A DNA stretch of 64,000 nt from Pleomorphomonas diazotrophica. GTDB lineage: Bacteria; Pseudomonadota; Alphaproteobacteria; Rhizobiales; Pleomorphomonadaceae. Numbering within the stretch: position 1 is the first letter of the stretch; each line of letters begins with the position of its first letter. The notes beneath the pieces are model-generated. The model was not told the DNA's origin and made no database searches. It saw only the letters and a list, made by a program, of their open reading frames with translations. Position numbers and translations under genes: made by a program. The stretch is taken from the NCBI RefSeq assembly GCF_002844595.1, contig NZ_PJNW01000002.1, positions 558,001 to 622,000 of the forward strand. The letters run 5' to 3'. Of the stretch, positions 27,431 through 38,228 are shown piece by piece.

Positions 27431-28141
27431 TCAGGCGGTGAGATGGGGCGCCAGAAAGGCTGGAAGCTCTCCGATGTCGGCGAGACAGGCGTCGGCGATC
27501 GGTTCGAGCGTCGCCACGTCGCCGGTACCGCTCAGGACGCCGATGACCAGACCTGCGCCGGCGTTGCGCCCCATGTCGATGTCATGGCTGTTGTCGCCGA
27601 CGACGGCGATTTCCGACGGTTGAAGATCGAGCGCGGCAGCAAAAGCCTGGACCATGCCGGGACCGGGCTTCACGCCATACCCGCTGTCGTAACCGGCAAT
27701 GAAGGCAATGTGCAGGGCGAGGCCTAGGTGATCCAGCATAAGCCGGATGGACGCTTCATTGTCGGAAGAGGCGATGCCTAGCGTCAGACCCATCGCTCGG
27801 AGAGCCGAGAAGCAGGCGTCGAGGTTGCCGATCGGCACCGAACCGGTGGCCGAAGCGGTGAACAAGGCGTCGAGCCGGCGGGAAAGATCCTGAAGGGGAA
27901 GAGGACTTCCCGCTTCCACCCAAGCCTCGGCAATCTCGATGGTGTGGGCGGCGGCAAGCAGGCTGCCGGGCCTTGTCACCATGCTGGTGCTATCCATGCC
28001 GCCGAGGGCGAGAAATCGCTCAGCCAAGGCGCGATCTCCGGCCGCCGCCAGCTCGGCGGCGGCGAGATTGATAGGTCCCCAGGTGAGGTGGTAGTCGAGA
28101 AGGGTTCCATCCTTGTCGAACAGAACGGCCCGAATCGGCAT
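27431..28141 (-). CDS. HAD-superfamily phosphatase (phosphoglycolate phosphatase-like)
   Basis: 236 residues. HAD motif I is LFDKDGTLLDY, motif II is ASSDNEAS, the motif III lysine lies in GYGVKPGP, and motif IV is VVGDNSHDIDMG. An alpha-helical cap lies between motifs I and II, as in Gph-type enzymes that remove phosphate from phosphoglycolate or similar small metabolites. The substrate is not defined. It is divergent from a second HAD gene whose start is 89 bases away. Confidence 0.88.
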   Translation of the reverse strand: MPIRAVLFDKDGTLLDYHLTWGPINLAAAELAAAGDRALAERFLALGGMDSTSMVTRPGSLLAAAHTIEIAEAWVEAGSPLPLQDLSRRLDALFTASATGSVPIGNLDACFSALRAMGLTLGIASSDNEASIRLMLDHLGLALHIAFIAGYDSGYGVKPGPGMVQAFAAALDLQPSEIAVVGDNSHDIDMGRNAGAGLVIGVLSGTGDVATLEPIADACLADIGELPAFLAPHLTA

Positions 28142-28229
28142 ATCGGATCCTTGCGGATTACAGCGGATCGCTCTCCTTAATCGGAGCGTGCCGCGTCGGC
28201 AATCGAGACTTCGAGCGGAGAACGGAGAG

Positions 28230-28946
28230 ATGGTTCAAGCTGCAGTCACCACTCTTGGCTTCGATGCCGACGATACGCTTTGGCAGAACGAGCAGTTCTT
28301 TCGTTACACCGAGGGGCGCTTTCTCGACCTCCTCACCGACTTCGGCGATCGGGCGACCTTGTCGAGCCGATTGTTCGCCGTCGAGAAGCGCAACATTCCC
28401 GTCTACGGTTTTGGCATCAAGGGTTTCGTGCTGTCGATGATGGAGACGGCGCTGGAGGTGAGCGACGGCCGGCTGGATCAGTCGGTGATCTCGGGCATAT
28501 TGGCCATGGGACGGGAGATGCTGGGTCATCCCGTCGAACTGCTGCCGGAGGTGCGTGAGACCTTGGAGGCGCTGGCGGATCGCTATCCGCTCGTTCTCAT
28601 CACCAAGGGTGACCTGTTCGACCAGGAACGCAAGCTCACCGCATCGGGCCTCGCCGATCTGTTTCACGCCGTGGAGATCGTCTCCGAGAAATCCGCTTCC
28701 ACCTATGCTCGCGTGTTTGCCGCCCGTGGCGATGGGGCGGACAAAGGGCTGATGGTCGGCAACTCCTTGCGTTCCGACATCTTGCCGGCGCTCGAGGCCG
28801 GAGCCTATGCCGTGCATATTCCGCACGATCTGACCTGGACCTACGAGCACGTCGACGAGACGGTCGAACACCCACGCCTCTTCATCGAGCAGAACATTCG
28901 GAAAGTCGTGGACGTAGTTGAAAAGATTAACGGAAATTGCGCTTGA
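28230..28946 (+). CDS. HAD-superfamily hydrolase (YjjG/nucleotidase-like)
   Basis: 238 residues starting MVQAAVTTLGFDADDTLWQNE, where D12-x-D14-D15 is HAD motif I with the FDADDTLW variant. Motif II is LITKGD, the motif III lysine is in VSEKSAS, and motif IV is VGNSLRSDILPALEAG. CGGAGAG before the ATG at 28230 supports the start; the longer open frame overlaps the divergent gene. Phosphatases of this subtype often act on nucleotides, but that is inference. Confidence 0.87.
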   Translation: MVQAAVTTLGFDADDTLWQNEQFFRYTEGRFLDLLTDFGDRATLSSRLFAVEKRNIPVYGFGIKGFVLSMMETALEVSDGRLDQSVISGILAMGREMLGHPVELLPEVRETLEALADRYPLVLITKGDLFDQERKLTASGLADLFHAVEIVSEKSASTYARVFAARGDGADKGLMVGNSLRSDILPALEAGAYAVHIPHDLTWTYEHVDETVEHPRLFIEQNIRKVVDVVEKINGNCA

Positions 28947-29137
28947 CTCAGACTTTGATTCCCAAACTTCATATGGTGATTCCGGTGCTTCTCGCGGATG
29001 CACTTCACTTCGTGCACTGATTCAAGCAGCCCGGCTATCGGTCCGCGCTTTCGCGTAAGTATACCAAAGTCGCGCTTTTGCCTTTGCCAAACGCCGTACC
29101 CGTGGTAGAGACCACCGCCAACTTCATTCGGTGATGA

Positions 29138-30721
<1,584 letters not shown>

Positions 30722-30835
30722 GGTCTGGGATCAGGGCCATATTGCCGCATTCAAGACGGCCGCAGGGCTTGCTCCCGGCGGCCGACTGTTTATATGTCTG
30801 CAACAAGATTGGACGGGCAACCGAAGGATATCGCT

Positions 30836-32152
30836 ATGAGAGACGGCGGCAGGATCGCGGCGGCGATCGAGGTGCTGGGGGATGTCGAGCGCACGCGGCG
30901 TCCGGTGCAGGATGCGCTGAAGGACTGGGGGCTCACCCACCGTTTCGCCGGCTCCAAGGATCGCAGCGCCATCGGCAACCTGGTGTTCGATGTGTTGCGC
31001 CGCAAGGCATCGCTCGCCGCCATCATGGGCTCCGACAGTCCGCGGGCGCTAGCGCTGGCCGCCGCGGTGCGCCTCTGGGGTCGCAACGTATCTTCCCTGG
31101 ACGCACTCTTCGCAGAGGACAAGTTTGCGCCTGCTTCGCTCACTGACGATGAGCGCGTCGCGCTGTCCTCGGGTACCGTCCCCGCCGATGCCCCGGATTG
31201 GACGAAGGGCGACTATCCCGAATGGCTGGCCAGCTCTCTGGACCGCGCCTTCGGGGATCGCGTGGTGGAGGAGGGCGAGGCGTTGGCCGGCCGGGCCGAC
31301 GTCGACCTGCGCGTCAACACGCTGAAGAGCGAGCGCGAACAGGTGCTGGCCGGCCTCGACCACCTCAAGGCCGTGACGTGCCGCTGGTCCCCCGTGGGCA
31401 TTCGTATTCCGGCGGTCGACGGTGATCTCCGGCCGGGTCACGTCTCCTCCGATCTCGCCTACAAGAAGGGCTGGTTCGAGGTTCAGGACGAGGGCAGCCA
31501 GCTCGCTGCGCTGATCGCCGCGACCGGTGGCGGCCGGCAGGTGATCGACCTGTGCGCCGGGGCCGGCGGCAAGACGCTGGCGCTATCGGCCGCGCTCGGC
31601 AACCACGGCCAGATCTACGCCTATGACAGCGACAAGCGCCGGTTCGGCGATATTCTCGACCGTATCGATCGCTCCGGCAGCCGCAACATCCAGATCCGCG
31701 AGCCGCGCCGCGACCAGGATGTGCTCGGCGACCTCGCCGGCAAGAGCGATCTCGTGCTGGTCGATGCTCCGTGCACGGGCTCGGGCACCTGGCGCCGGCG
31801 GCCCGATGCCAAGTGGCGGCTTGCTCCGGGTGCGCTTGACATCCGCCTCAAGGAACAGGCGGCGGTGCTCGACAACGCGGTGCGGCTGGTCAAAACAGGC
31901 GGCCGTATCGTCTACATCACCTGCTCGGTGCTGCCCGAGGAGAACGAGGCGCAGATCTCTGCCTTTTTGAGCCGCACGCCGGCGTTCGCCCTGGGCGATG
32001 CGGCCGCCGCATTCAGGGCGGTGACCGGCCAGGACGCGCCAGAGCTGACCCGTCTCCGCCTCGATGGACGGGACGGATCCATGCTGCGGCTCACGCCGGC
32101 GCTTACCGGCACGGACGGCTTCTTCGTCGCCATCCTGAACCGGACAGCTTGA
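30836..32152 (+). CDS. RsmB/NOP2-family RNA (cytosine-5) methyltransferase
   Basis: 438 residues. An N-terminal NusB-like helical part (to ~135) is followed by a Rossmann-fold methyltransferase: SAM motif IDLCAGAGGKTLAL, motif IV with a catalytic-cycle cysteine DAPCTGSGTWRRRPD, and motif VI with the nucleophile YITCSVLPEENE. It methylates C5 of cytosine in rRNA (RsmB-type, 16S C967) or tRNA. The ATG at 30836 has AAGGA eight bases upstream; an earlier in-frame ATG at 30794 has none. Convergent with the MFS gene, nine bases apart. Confidence 0.92.
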   Translation: MRDGGRIAAAIEVLGDVERTRRPVQDALKDWGLTHRFAGSKDRSAIGNLVFDVLRRKASLAAIMGSDSPRALALAAAVRLWGRNVSSLDALFAEDKFAPASLTDDERVALSSGTVPADAPDWTKGDYPEWLASSLDRAFGDRVVEEGEALAGRADVDLRVNTLKSEREQVLAGLDHLKAVTCRWSPVGIRIPAVDGDLRPGHVSSDLAYKKGWFEVQDEGSQLAALIAATGGGRQVIDLCAGAGGKTLALSAALGNHGQIYAYDSDKRRFGDILDRIDRSGSRNIQIREPRRDQDVLGDLAGKSDLVLVDAPCTGSGTWRRRPDAKWRLAPGALDIRLKEQAAVLDNAVRLVKTGGRIVYITCSVLPEENEAQISAFLSRTPAFALGDAAAAFRAVTGQDAPELTRLRLDGRDGSMLRLTPALTGTDGFFVAILNRTA

Positions 32153-32161
32153 CAGCGCGCT

Positions 32162-33334
32162 CTAGGCGCGGGCCGGTTCGGCCTCCTCCGGTGCCTTTCG
32201 GTCGCCGGGGCGAAGCGAGCCGGTTAGCATCAGGCTGACGAACAGAACCGGAATGAGGAACATCAGGCCGACGCGAATGCCGAGGAATTCGGCCAGACCA
32301 CCAATCACCAGCGGACCGGCCAGGAAGCCGAGCACGTAGATCGCCGAGAGGATGGCGACATTGCCGGCTGCCGTACCCGGTATCGAGGTGACAGCGGTCA
32401 CCGCCATCGGGAAGGCGGTGGAAATGCCGAGGCCGATCATGCCGAAGGCGACGGCGCCCACCCAGAAGTTGGTGGCGACCGAAAGCAGCACGGCGCCGCC
32501 CAGGGCGATGGACACCGAGAGCCGACCCAGCATCACCATGCCCAAGCGCTGACGCAACGCGTCGCCCATGAAGCGGCCGGCCGACAGCAGCGCCGCGAAG
32601 ACGGCGTAGCCATAGCCGAGCATCGACGTCGGTGTGCCCGTCTCGTCGCGCAGGAAAATGCCCGACCAATCGCCCATAGCGCCCTCGGTGACGGCGAAGC
32701 CGATGCTGAAAATGCAGACCAAAAGCAAGGCCTTGGGTGGAATGGTGAAGAAGGAGGGCATCGGCGCTTCTTCGGCTTTCGTTTCCTTGACCGGTTCCGC
32801 CGGCAACTGGAGCCCGGCCCAGACGGCGATCGGCAGTATGACGGCCACGGAGAGCACCAGCGCCTCGGTCACCGACAAACCGAAGGTGGCCAGTGTCGCG
32901 CCGACGAAACTGCCCACACCGATGCCGACGCTCCAGCAGCCGTGGCAGGTGCTCATGATCAGCCGGCCGGCTTCTTCCTCGATGCGCGCCGCCTCGACGT
33001 TCATGGCGAGCTCGGCCAGCGCCAGCAGGGCACCGCAGGAAGCAAGGATGAGAAACAGCGAGGGAATGTTGAAGGCGAGCCCCGGCAGGGTCAGGATCAG
33101 CAGCATGCCCGCGAAGGTGGCGATCAAGAGGTTGCGGGCGCCGACCACGTGGCAGATGCGACCGGCAAACGGCAGGATCAGAAGGTTGGCGATCGGCATG
33201 CCCAGGAGGGCGAGTGCAAGCTCCGCCGGGCTGAGGCCGAGGCCCGCCTGCACTTCCGGAATGCGCGAGAGCCAGTTGCCGAAGACAAGCGGCTCCAGCA
33301 GGAAAATCAGCATGATCAGGCGAACTTGGGTCAT
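32162..33334 (-). CDS. Major facilitator superfamily transporter
   Basis: 390 residues with about 12 hydrophobic helices and a hydrophilic central loop (about 185-205, ETKAEEAPM). The N-terminal half contains RIPEVQAGLGLSP and the loop-2 like FAGRICHVVGARNLL; the second half has GRFMGDALRQRLG. The overall pattern resembles FucP/YbjJ-type inner-membrane MFS proteins whose substrates are mostly unassigned. No neighbouring metabolic gene indicates the cargo. Confidence 0.88.
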   Translation of the reverse strand: MTQVRLIMLIFLLEPLVFGNWLSRIPEVQAGLGLSPAELALALLGMPIANLLILPFAGRICHVVGARNLLIATFAGMLLILTLPGLAFNIPSLFLILASCGALLALAELAMNVEAARIEEEAGRLIMSTCHGCWSVGIGVGSFVGATLATFGLSVTEALVLSVAVILPIAVWAGLQLPAEPVKETKAEEAPMPSFFTIPPKALLLVCIFSIGFAVTEGAMGDWSGIFLRDETGTPTSMLGYGYAVFAALLSAGRFMGDALRQRLGMVMLGRLSVSIALGGAVLLSVATNFWVGAVAFGMIGLGISTAFPMAVTAVTSIPGTAAGNVAILSAIYVLGFLAGPLVIGGLAEFLGIRVGLMFLIPVLFVSLMLTGSLRPGDRKAPEEAEPARA

Positions 33335-33507
33335 CGGATCACCGAACGGATGGAGATGGAGCGCAGAATCGATTCAAACCAAGATTTAGCGCCAACTTCC
33401 GGCCCATGCCAGATGAGAAAGCGCCATGGACCTCGTTGCCGCAGTATTAGGAAAGGTGGGAGTCAGGATCTGTCAGGATGATGGCCGCACGACACGGGTG
33501 GGCGCTG

Positions 33508-34299
33508 TCAATCGATGGCTATGATGACGTGCCCGGCATCGAACAGCGCAAAGGCGGGGTTACCTTCCGCAAGCGCCAGCGCCTCGGCGGAGCGGGCGGT
33601 GATGGAAGCGGCGAGCGATTTGCCGCCGCCAATGTCAAGCACCACTTCCGCATTGACCGTGCCCGTCTCGATGCGTGCGATGCGGCCGGCGATGCGGTTG
33701 GCAACGGAGACGGTCGGCGGTTTCGTTCCCGGAGCGATCATCACAAAGGGCGCCTTGATCAGAACGATCGCCTCGCGACCGACAATGAGACCGAGATCCT
33801 TGAGGCTGCTGGCCGTGACGGTGGCGTGGATGGTGGTCTCGTCCGAGACGGCCAACGCGACGTCGGCGTTGAGCGCGTCGGCGTCGATGGAGACGATGGT
33901 GCCGCGGAGAACGTTGCGCGCCGATGTCCGCATGAAATACCCCGAGAAGAGGTTGAGAGGAGAAATGCCGCTGCCGGCGAGGTCAGGCTCGATCAGGCGA
34001 ACCACGCGGGCCATCTCCGCCTCCATCCGGCGATAGGCCTCGATCACCTTGGCACCGGCCGGCGTGAGGGTCGCACCGCCGCCCGCCCGGCCACCCGTGC
34101 GGGTATCCAGCATCGGCAGGCCGAACAGGTTGGCCAGAGCGTCGAGCCAGTCCCAGGCTGCCTTGTATGTAATGCCGACAGCCTTGGCTCCGGCCGAGAT
34201 GCTGCCCTCGCGAGCTACCGCCTCCAGGAGGCGGATGCGATCGCCGTTGACCGACGTCGGACCGTCGCTTCTGAGGGTGATCGAGGCATTGATCGGCAT
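33508..34299 (-). CDS. modE: Molybdate-responsive regulator ModE
   Basis: 263 residues. An N-terminal winged helix of the LysR type (RIRLLEAVAREGSISAGAKAVGI, over ~22-45; ITYKAAWDWLDALANLF) is followed by two Mop/TOBE repeats (about 130-195 and 200-262; SARNVLRGTIVSID and ANRIAGRIARIE). These bind molybdate or tungstate and control DNA binding. AAGGA precedes the ATG at 34297-34299; the 16-codon extension lacks support. No modABC genes are adjacent, so its targets must lie elsewhere. Confidence 0.9.
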   Translation of the reverse strand: MPINASITLRSDGPTSVNGDRIRLLEAVAREGSISAGAKAVGITYKAAWDWLDALANLFGLPMLDTRTGGRAGGGATLTPAGAKVIEAYRRMEAEMARVVRLIEPDLAGSGISPLNLFSGYFMRTSARNVLRGTIVSIDADALNADVALAVSDETTIHATVTASSLKDLGLIVGREAIVLIKAPFVMIAPGTKPPTVSVANRIAGRIARIETGTVNAEVVLDIGGGKSLAASITARSAEALALAEGNPAFALFDAGHVIIAID

Positions 34300-34389
34300 G
34301 CGGTTCGTCCTTGGCTGCGGGGTCGCCTGCGTCAACAGTCGGCCCACAGCCTTTCTATGCCGGTGCGGCGGCGAGGGGAACTCCTCAAG

Positions 34390-35982
34390 TCATTCGGCGG
34401 CAAGGGCGTCCCGAAGCCGCCGAATGACCTTCGCGCGGGTTCTCTCATCGGCCGCCTTGCCGATCTCCGCCTGGATGTCGAGCAGGAGGCTCTGATAATC
34501 GTTGTGCCAGTCGGTGTGACCGACTTGCGCCGGAGCGAGGCGCGGCCTCCTCGCGCTATCCAGGATCTCGACGGCGGCGGCGTGGCCAAGGCGGAACGAG
34601 GCGTCGAGGCGCGGGTCGACGAGGCGCTCGCGAGGCAGGCTGTCGGCGAGCCGCGCTCTGAGGCCGCCGATCGCCTTCTCCTCGCCATGCACCATGAACA
34701 CGGTGCCGGCCACCGGCAGGCGCTTCTTGAGCCAGGTGGCAAGCTCCGGTCCGTCGGCATGGCCGCTGTAAAGGTCGAGCTTGCGGATCCGGGCACGAAC
34801 GTCGATCTGCTCTCCCTTCATGCGGACGATGGGAGCGCCGTCGGCAAGCAGCCGTCCAAGCGTGCCCGCGGCCTGATAACCGACCAGCAGCACCGTCGCT
34901 TCCGGCCGCCACAGCCAGTTGCGAAGCCTGTGGCGGATGCGTCCGGCTTCGCACATGCCCGACGCCGAGATGACGATGTGGAAGCCGTGCATTTGGTCGA
35001 GGGCCATCGACTGTTCGACGCTCTCGGTGAAACGAACATGCGGCGAGGCGAAGGCGCGCAACAGCAGGTCGCCATTGTCGAGGCTGCGGGCGTAGGAGCG
35101 AAAGATCTGGCTGGCCCGATTGGCGAGCGGTGAGTCGATGATGACGGGGCAGGGCGGCAGTTCGCCGGTCTCGAAGAGATGGACGAGATCGGCCAGAAGC
35201 TCCTGCGTGCGTTCCACGGCGAATGAGGGGATCAGCAGGGCGCCGTCGGGGTTGATCGCCGCCTTCACCTCGGCGCGCAATGCCGCCCGGCGCCTGGCCT
35301 CGGTCACTTCCTGCCGGTCGGTGTCGCCATAGGTCGATTCCATGACCACGTGATCCCAGCCGGTGGGGGCCTCCGGCTCCGGCTGCAACAGCTTGTTGTC
35401 CGGCCCGAGGTCGCCCGAGAACAGAATGCGTACCGGCCGCTCACCGCCGGCCGCCTCCATCTCGACCGACGCCGAACCGAGCAGATGGCCAGCGTTCCAC
35501 AGCCGGAAACGGATGCCCGGCGCCGCCTCGTGCCACTCGCCAAGCCGCATGGCGCGCATCCGTTTCACCGTTTCCATGGCGTCGAGCAGCGTATAGATGG
35601 GCGTGACTTCCTGCCGTCCGCGCCGCTTATTGCGGCGGTTGAGCTGTTCCACCTCCATCTCCTGGATGTGGGCGGAATCGGGCAGCATCACCTTGCAAAG
35701 GTCGACGGTTGGGGCTGTTGCGAAGATCGGACCGGTGAAGCCGTCCTTGACCAGCTTTGGAAGGAGACCGGAATGATCGATGTGGGCGTGGGTCAGGATC
35801 AAGGCGTCGATGGCGCGAGGGTCGAAGGGAAAGGCGCGATAGTTGAGCTCTTTTTCCGTCTTTGAGCCCTGGAACATGCCGCAGTCGATCAAGACGCGAT
35901 GCCCGCCGGATTCGACCATGTGGCAGGAGCCGGTAACGGTTTCGGCGGCGCCGTGGAACGTGATGACGGGCTGGCTGGACAT
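34390..35982 (-). CDS. MBL-fold beta-CASP ribonuclease (CPSF/Ysh1-like)
   Basis: 530 residues. The metallo-beta-lactamase core has LILTHAHIDHSGLLPKL (zinc site) and WNAGHLLGSAS, FSGDLGPDN and ESTYGD. The beta-CASP domain follows, then ISASGMCEAGRIRHRL (motif B region), YSGHADGPEL and VHGEEKAIGGL. Such proteins process or degrade RNA in bacteria and archaea. The ATG at 35980-35982 with GAGG five bases before is used; a GTG two codons upstream is possible. The C-terminal ~60 residues beyond the fold are helical and Arg-rich. Confidence 0.92.
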   Translation of the reverse strand: MSSQPVITFHGAAETVTGSCHMVESGGHRVLIDCGMFQGSKTEKELNYRAFPFDPRAIDALILTHAHIDHSGLLPKLVKDGFTGPIFATAPTVDLCKVMLPDSAHIQEMEVEQLNRRNKRRGRQEVTPIYTLLDAMETVKRMRAMRLGEWHEAAPGIRFRLWNAGHLLGSASVEMEAAGGERPVRILFSGDLGPDNKLLQPEPEAPTGWDHVVMESTYGDTDRQEVTEARRRAALRAEVKAAINPDGALLIPSFAVERTQELLADLVHLFETGELPPCPVIIDSPLANRASQIFRSYARSLDNGDLLLRAFASPHVRFTESVEQSMALDQMHGFHIVISASGMCEAGRIRHRLRNWLWRPEATVLLVGYQAAGTLGRLLADGAPIVRMKGEQIDVRARIRKLDLYSGHADGPELATWLKKRLPVAGTVFMVHGEEKAIGGLRARLADSLPRERLVDPRLDASFRLGHAAAVEILDSARRPRLAPAQVGHTDWHNDYQSLLLDIQAEIGKAADERTRAKVIRRLRDALAAE

Positions 35983-36161
35983 CTGCACCTCGGAAGAACA
36001 GCCGGACGATGCGCCGGCATTTCCTTCATACTGGTGGCTTGGGCGGACTTGGCAAGGCGGCTTAAGGCCAAGTTTGGTCCGTTAGGCTTTACGGAGCCTT
36101 AGCCTCCGCATGTGAGAATGGAAACATGTCGCGGACTTCCCATCCGCGCGAGGAGGACGAC

Positions 36162-37169
36162 ATGGCGACCGCCACCCCAACCGACCGTGACGCAGCGGAG
36201 CCCGCGGCCGCGCCGGCGCGACCCGACCGCATCGCCCATCTTCCGTTTCCGCTCTTCTCGGCTCCCATGGGGATCGGTGGCCTTGGCCTTGCCTGGCGCG
36301 AGGCAACGGCCCATTTCGGCGTGCCGGCCTTTCCCGGTGAAGCGCTGCTGTCGGTGGCGGCACTGATCTGGGTTTTGCTCACCCTTTTGCATATCTGGCG
36401 GGAGATCCGCCATCCGCGCGCCCTTTTCGCCGATCTTGGCCAACCGGCCCGCGCTGCCTTTGCCGGCGCCTTCACCATCGGGCTGATGATGATATCGGCC
36501 ATGCTGATTCCGACGCAGCCCGCCGCTGCCCTCTGGGCGTGGACGGTCGCCGTGTCGCTGCATGTTCTTGTGGCGCTTTTCACGGTGCGCGGGCTGATGC
36601 TGACGCCGCGTCATGACCCGATGTCGCTGATGCCGCCAACCTTGATCCCGCTGGTCGGCATGCTGCTGGCGCCGGTGTTCGGCGTCAGGCTTGGCCTCGT
36701 CATGCCTTCATGGCTGCTGTTCGGCATCGGCATGATCTTCTGGCTGACCGTGCAGCCGCTACTGTTCCAGCGCATCGCCGCCGGTCCGGTCTTTCCGGAA
36801 AAGCTGAAGCCAACGCTGGTGATCTTCCTGGCGCCGCCCTCCGTCGCCTTCCTGTCGCTGGTGGCACTCGAAGGCAAGGTCGACTGGCCGGCGCTGGCTC
36901 TGTTCGGCTACGCCTCCTTCCTCGCGGTCGTGTTCCTCACCATCCTGCCGCGCTTCCTGAGAGCCCCGCTGGCACTGTCGTGGTGGAGCTATACCTTCCC
37001 CGCCGCGGCCTTCACGGTGGCGCTGTTCACCCTGGTGAGGGCCTATCCCTTCCCCTTTGCCGACTGGTTGTTGTGGGCGCAACTCGCCATTACCTCGCTT
37101 CTGGTGCTGGTGGTCGTGCTGGCGACGCTGCTTGGATTGGCCAATGGAAAGCTGCTCGTTTCGGACTGA
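36162..37169 (+). CDS. SLAC1/TehA-type (TDT family) anion channel-like membrane protein
   Basis: 335 residues with ten predicted hydrophobic helices. The first helix includes FPLFSAPMGIGGLGLAWREA, the TDT-family signature (P-x-G-x-x-G-L-x-x-xW). Helix 9 carries WWSYTFPAAAFTVA, also typical. TehA and SLAC1 relatives pass anions such as chloride or nitrate, or C4-acids. AGGAGGA sits six bases before the ATG, an unusually strong ribosome site and a perfect complement to the loop motif of the RNA array at 42885-43235. Confidence 0.9.
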   Translation: MATATPTDRDAAEPAAAPARPDRIAHLPFPLFSAPMGIGGLGLAWREATAHFGVPAFPGEALLSVAALIWVLLTLLHIWREIRHPRALFADLGQPARAAFAGAFTIGLMMISAMLIPTQPAAALWAWTVAVSLHVLVALFTVRGLMLTPRHDPMSLMPPTLIPLVGMLLAPVFGVRLGLVMPSWLLFGIGMIFWLTVQPLLFQRIAAGPVFPEKLKPTLVIFLAPPSVAFLSLVALEGKVDWPALALFGYASFLAVVFLTILPRFLRAPLALSWWSYTFPAAAFTVALFTLVRAYPFPFADWLLWAQLAITSLLVLVVVLATLLGLANGKLLVSD

Positions 37170-37256
37170 GCTGCCATGCTCCTAGATTCGGCCGTTGCCT
37201 CTAGGTAATTGAACGGATATGGCTGCGGGAGCCGACAGGCCTTTCCGGAGCCCCTC

Positions 37257-38204
37257 ATGGTCAAGTCCATCATCATCGATACAGATCCGTCGCCCGACGA
37301 TGCCGTTGCCTTCCTGATGGCTCTCGGTTCGCCCGACGATCTGGAGCTCTTGGCGATCACCACGGTCGGCGGAAACGTGCCGCTTTACTACACGACCCGC
37401 AACGCACTGAAGGCGCTGGAAATCGTGGGACGGGCAGGCGAGGTGCCCGTCTATGCCGGCGCCGCGGGCCCGATGGTGCGTGTGCTTGAGACGGCCGAGT
37501 ATGTGCATGGGGCGACCGGTTTCGAGGGCTATGATCTGCCCGACCCGGTGGCCACGGCGGCCGATGGCTTCGCGCCCGACAAGATCGTCGAGCTCGTGAT
37601 GTCGCGGCCGGAGAAGACGGTAACGCTCTGCTGTCTCGCGCCGCTCACCAATATCGCCTTGGCCATGGCGAGAGAGCCGCGGCTTGCTTCCCGCCTCGAA
37701 GGCATCGTGCTGATGGGCGGCGCGCGTTCGGAGGGCGGTAACGTCACTCCGGCGGCGGAGTACAACATCTATGTCGACCCTGAGGCGGCGAAGAAGGTGT
37801 TCGAGTGCGGCGCACCCATCGTCATGATCCCGCTCGACTGCACCCACACGGCACTCACCAAGAAGCCCCGCCTCGACAAGCTGCGTGCCATGGGCGGGCC
37901 GCACATGGAGGCCTTCTACCACCTTCTCGAATGGAACAAGCGCTTCGACGAAAAGGCCTGGGGCATGGACGGTGGGCCGCTGCACGACCCGACCGTCACG
38001 GCTTATCTCCTGAAGCCCGAGCTGTTCCGGGGGCGCCTCGTCAACGTCGAGATCTCCTGCGATGAGCTGACGCGCGGCATGACCGTCGTCGACTGGCATT
38101 CGGTGACGAGCCGGCCGAAGAATGCGCTGGTGCTGACCGAGGTCGATGCCGACGGCTATTTCGACCTCGTCATCGAACGGCTTTACGCCGCGCGCAAGGC
38201 CTGA
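37257..38204 (+). CDS. Inosine/uridine-preferring nucleoside hydrolase
   Basis: 315 residues. The Ca-binding N-terminal motif IIDTDPSPDDAVAFLMAL matches the nucleoside hydrolase signature DTDPGxDDA with serine in place of glycine. Further blocks are CCLAPLTNIALA, EYNIYVDPEAA, MIPLDCTH and PLHDPTVTAYLL (last Ca ligand Asp). It splits ribonucleosides into base and ribose for salvage. The ATG at 37257 gives the normal start. No base-uptake gene is adjacent. Confidence 0.93.
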   Translation: MVKSIIIDTDPSPDDAVAFLMALGSPDDLELLAITTVGGNVPLYYTTRNALKALEIVGRAGEVPVYAGAAGPMVRVLETAEYVHGATGFEGYDLPDPVATAADGFAPDKIVELVMSRPEKTVTLCCLAPLTNIALAMAREPRLASRLEGIVLMGGARSEGGNVTPAAEYNIYVDPEAAKKVFECGAPIVMIPLDCTHTALTKKPRLDKLRAMGGPHMEAFYHLLEWNKRFDEKAWGMDGGPLHDPTVTAYLLKPELFRGRLVNVEISCDELTRGMTVVDWHSVTSRPKNALVLTEVDADGYFDLVIERLYAARKA

Positions 38205-38228
38205 AGAAGTCTTCAGCCCTTGCCGTCG

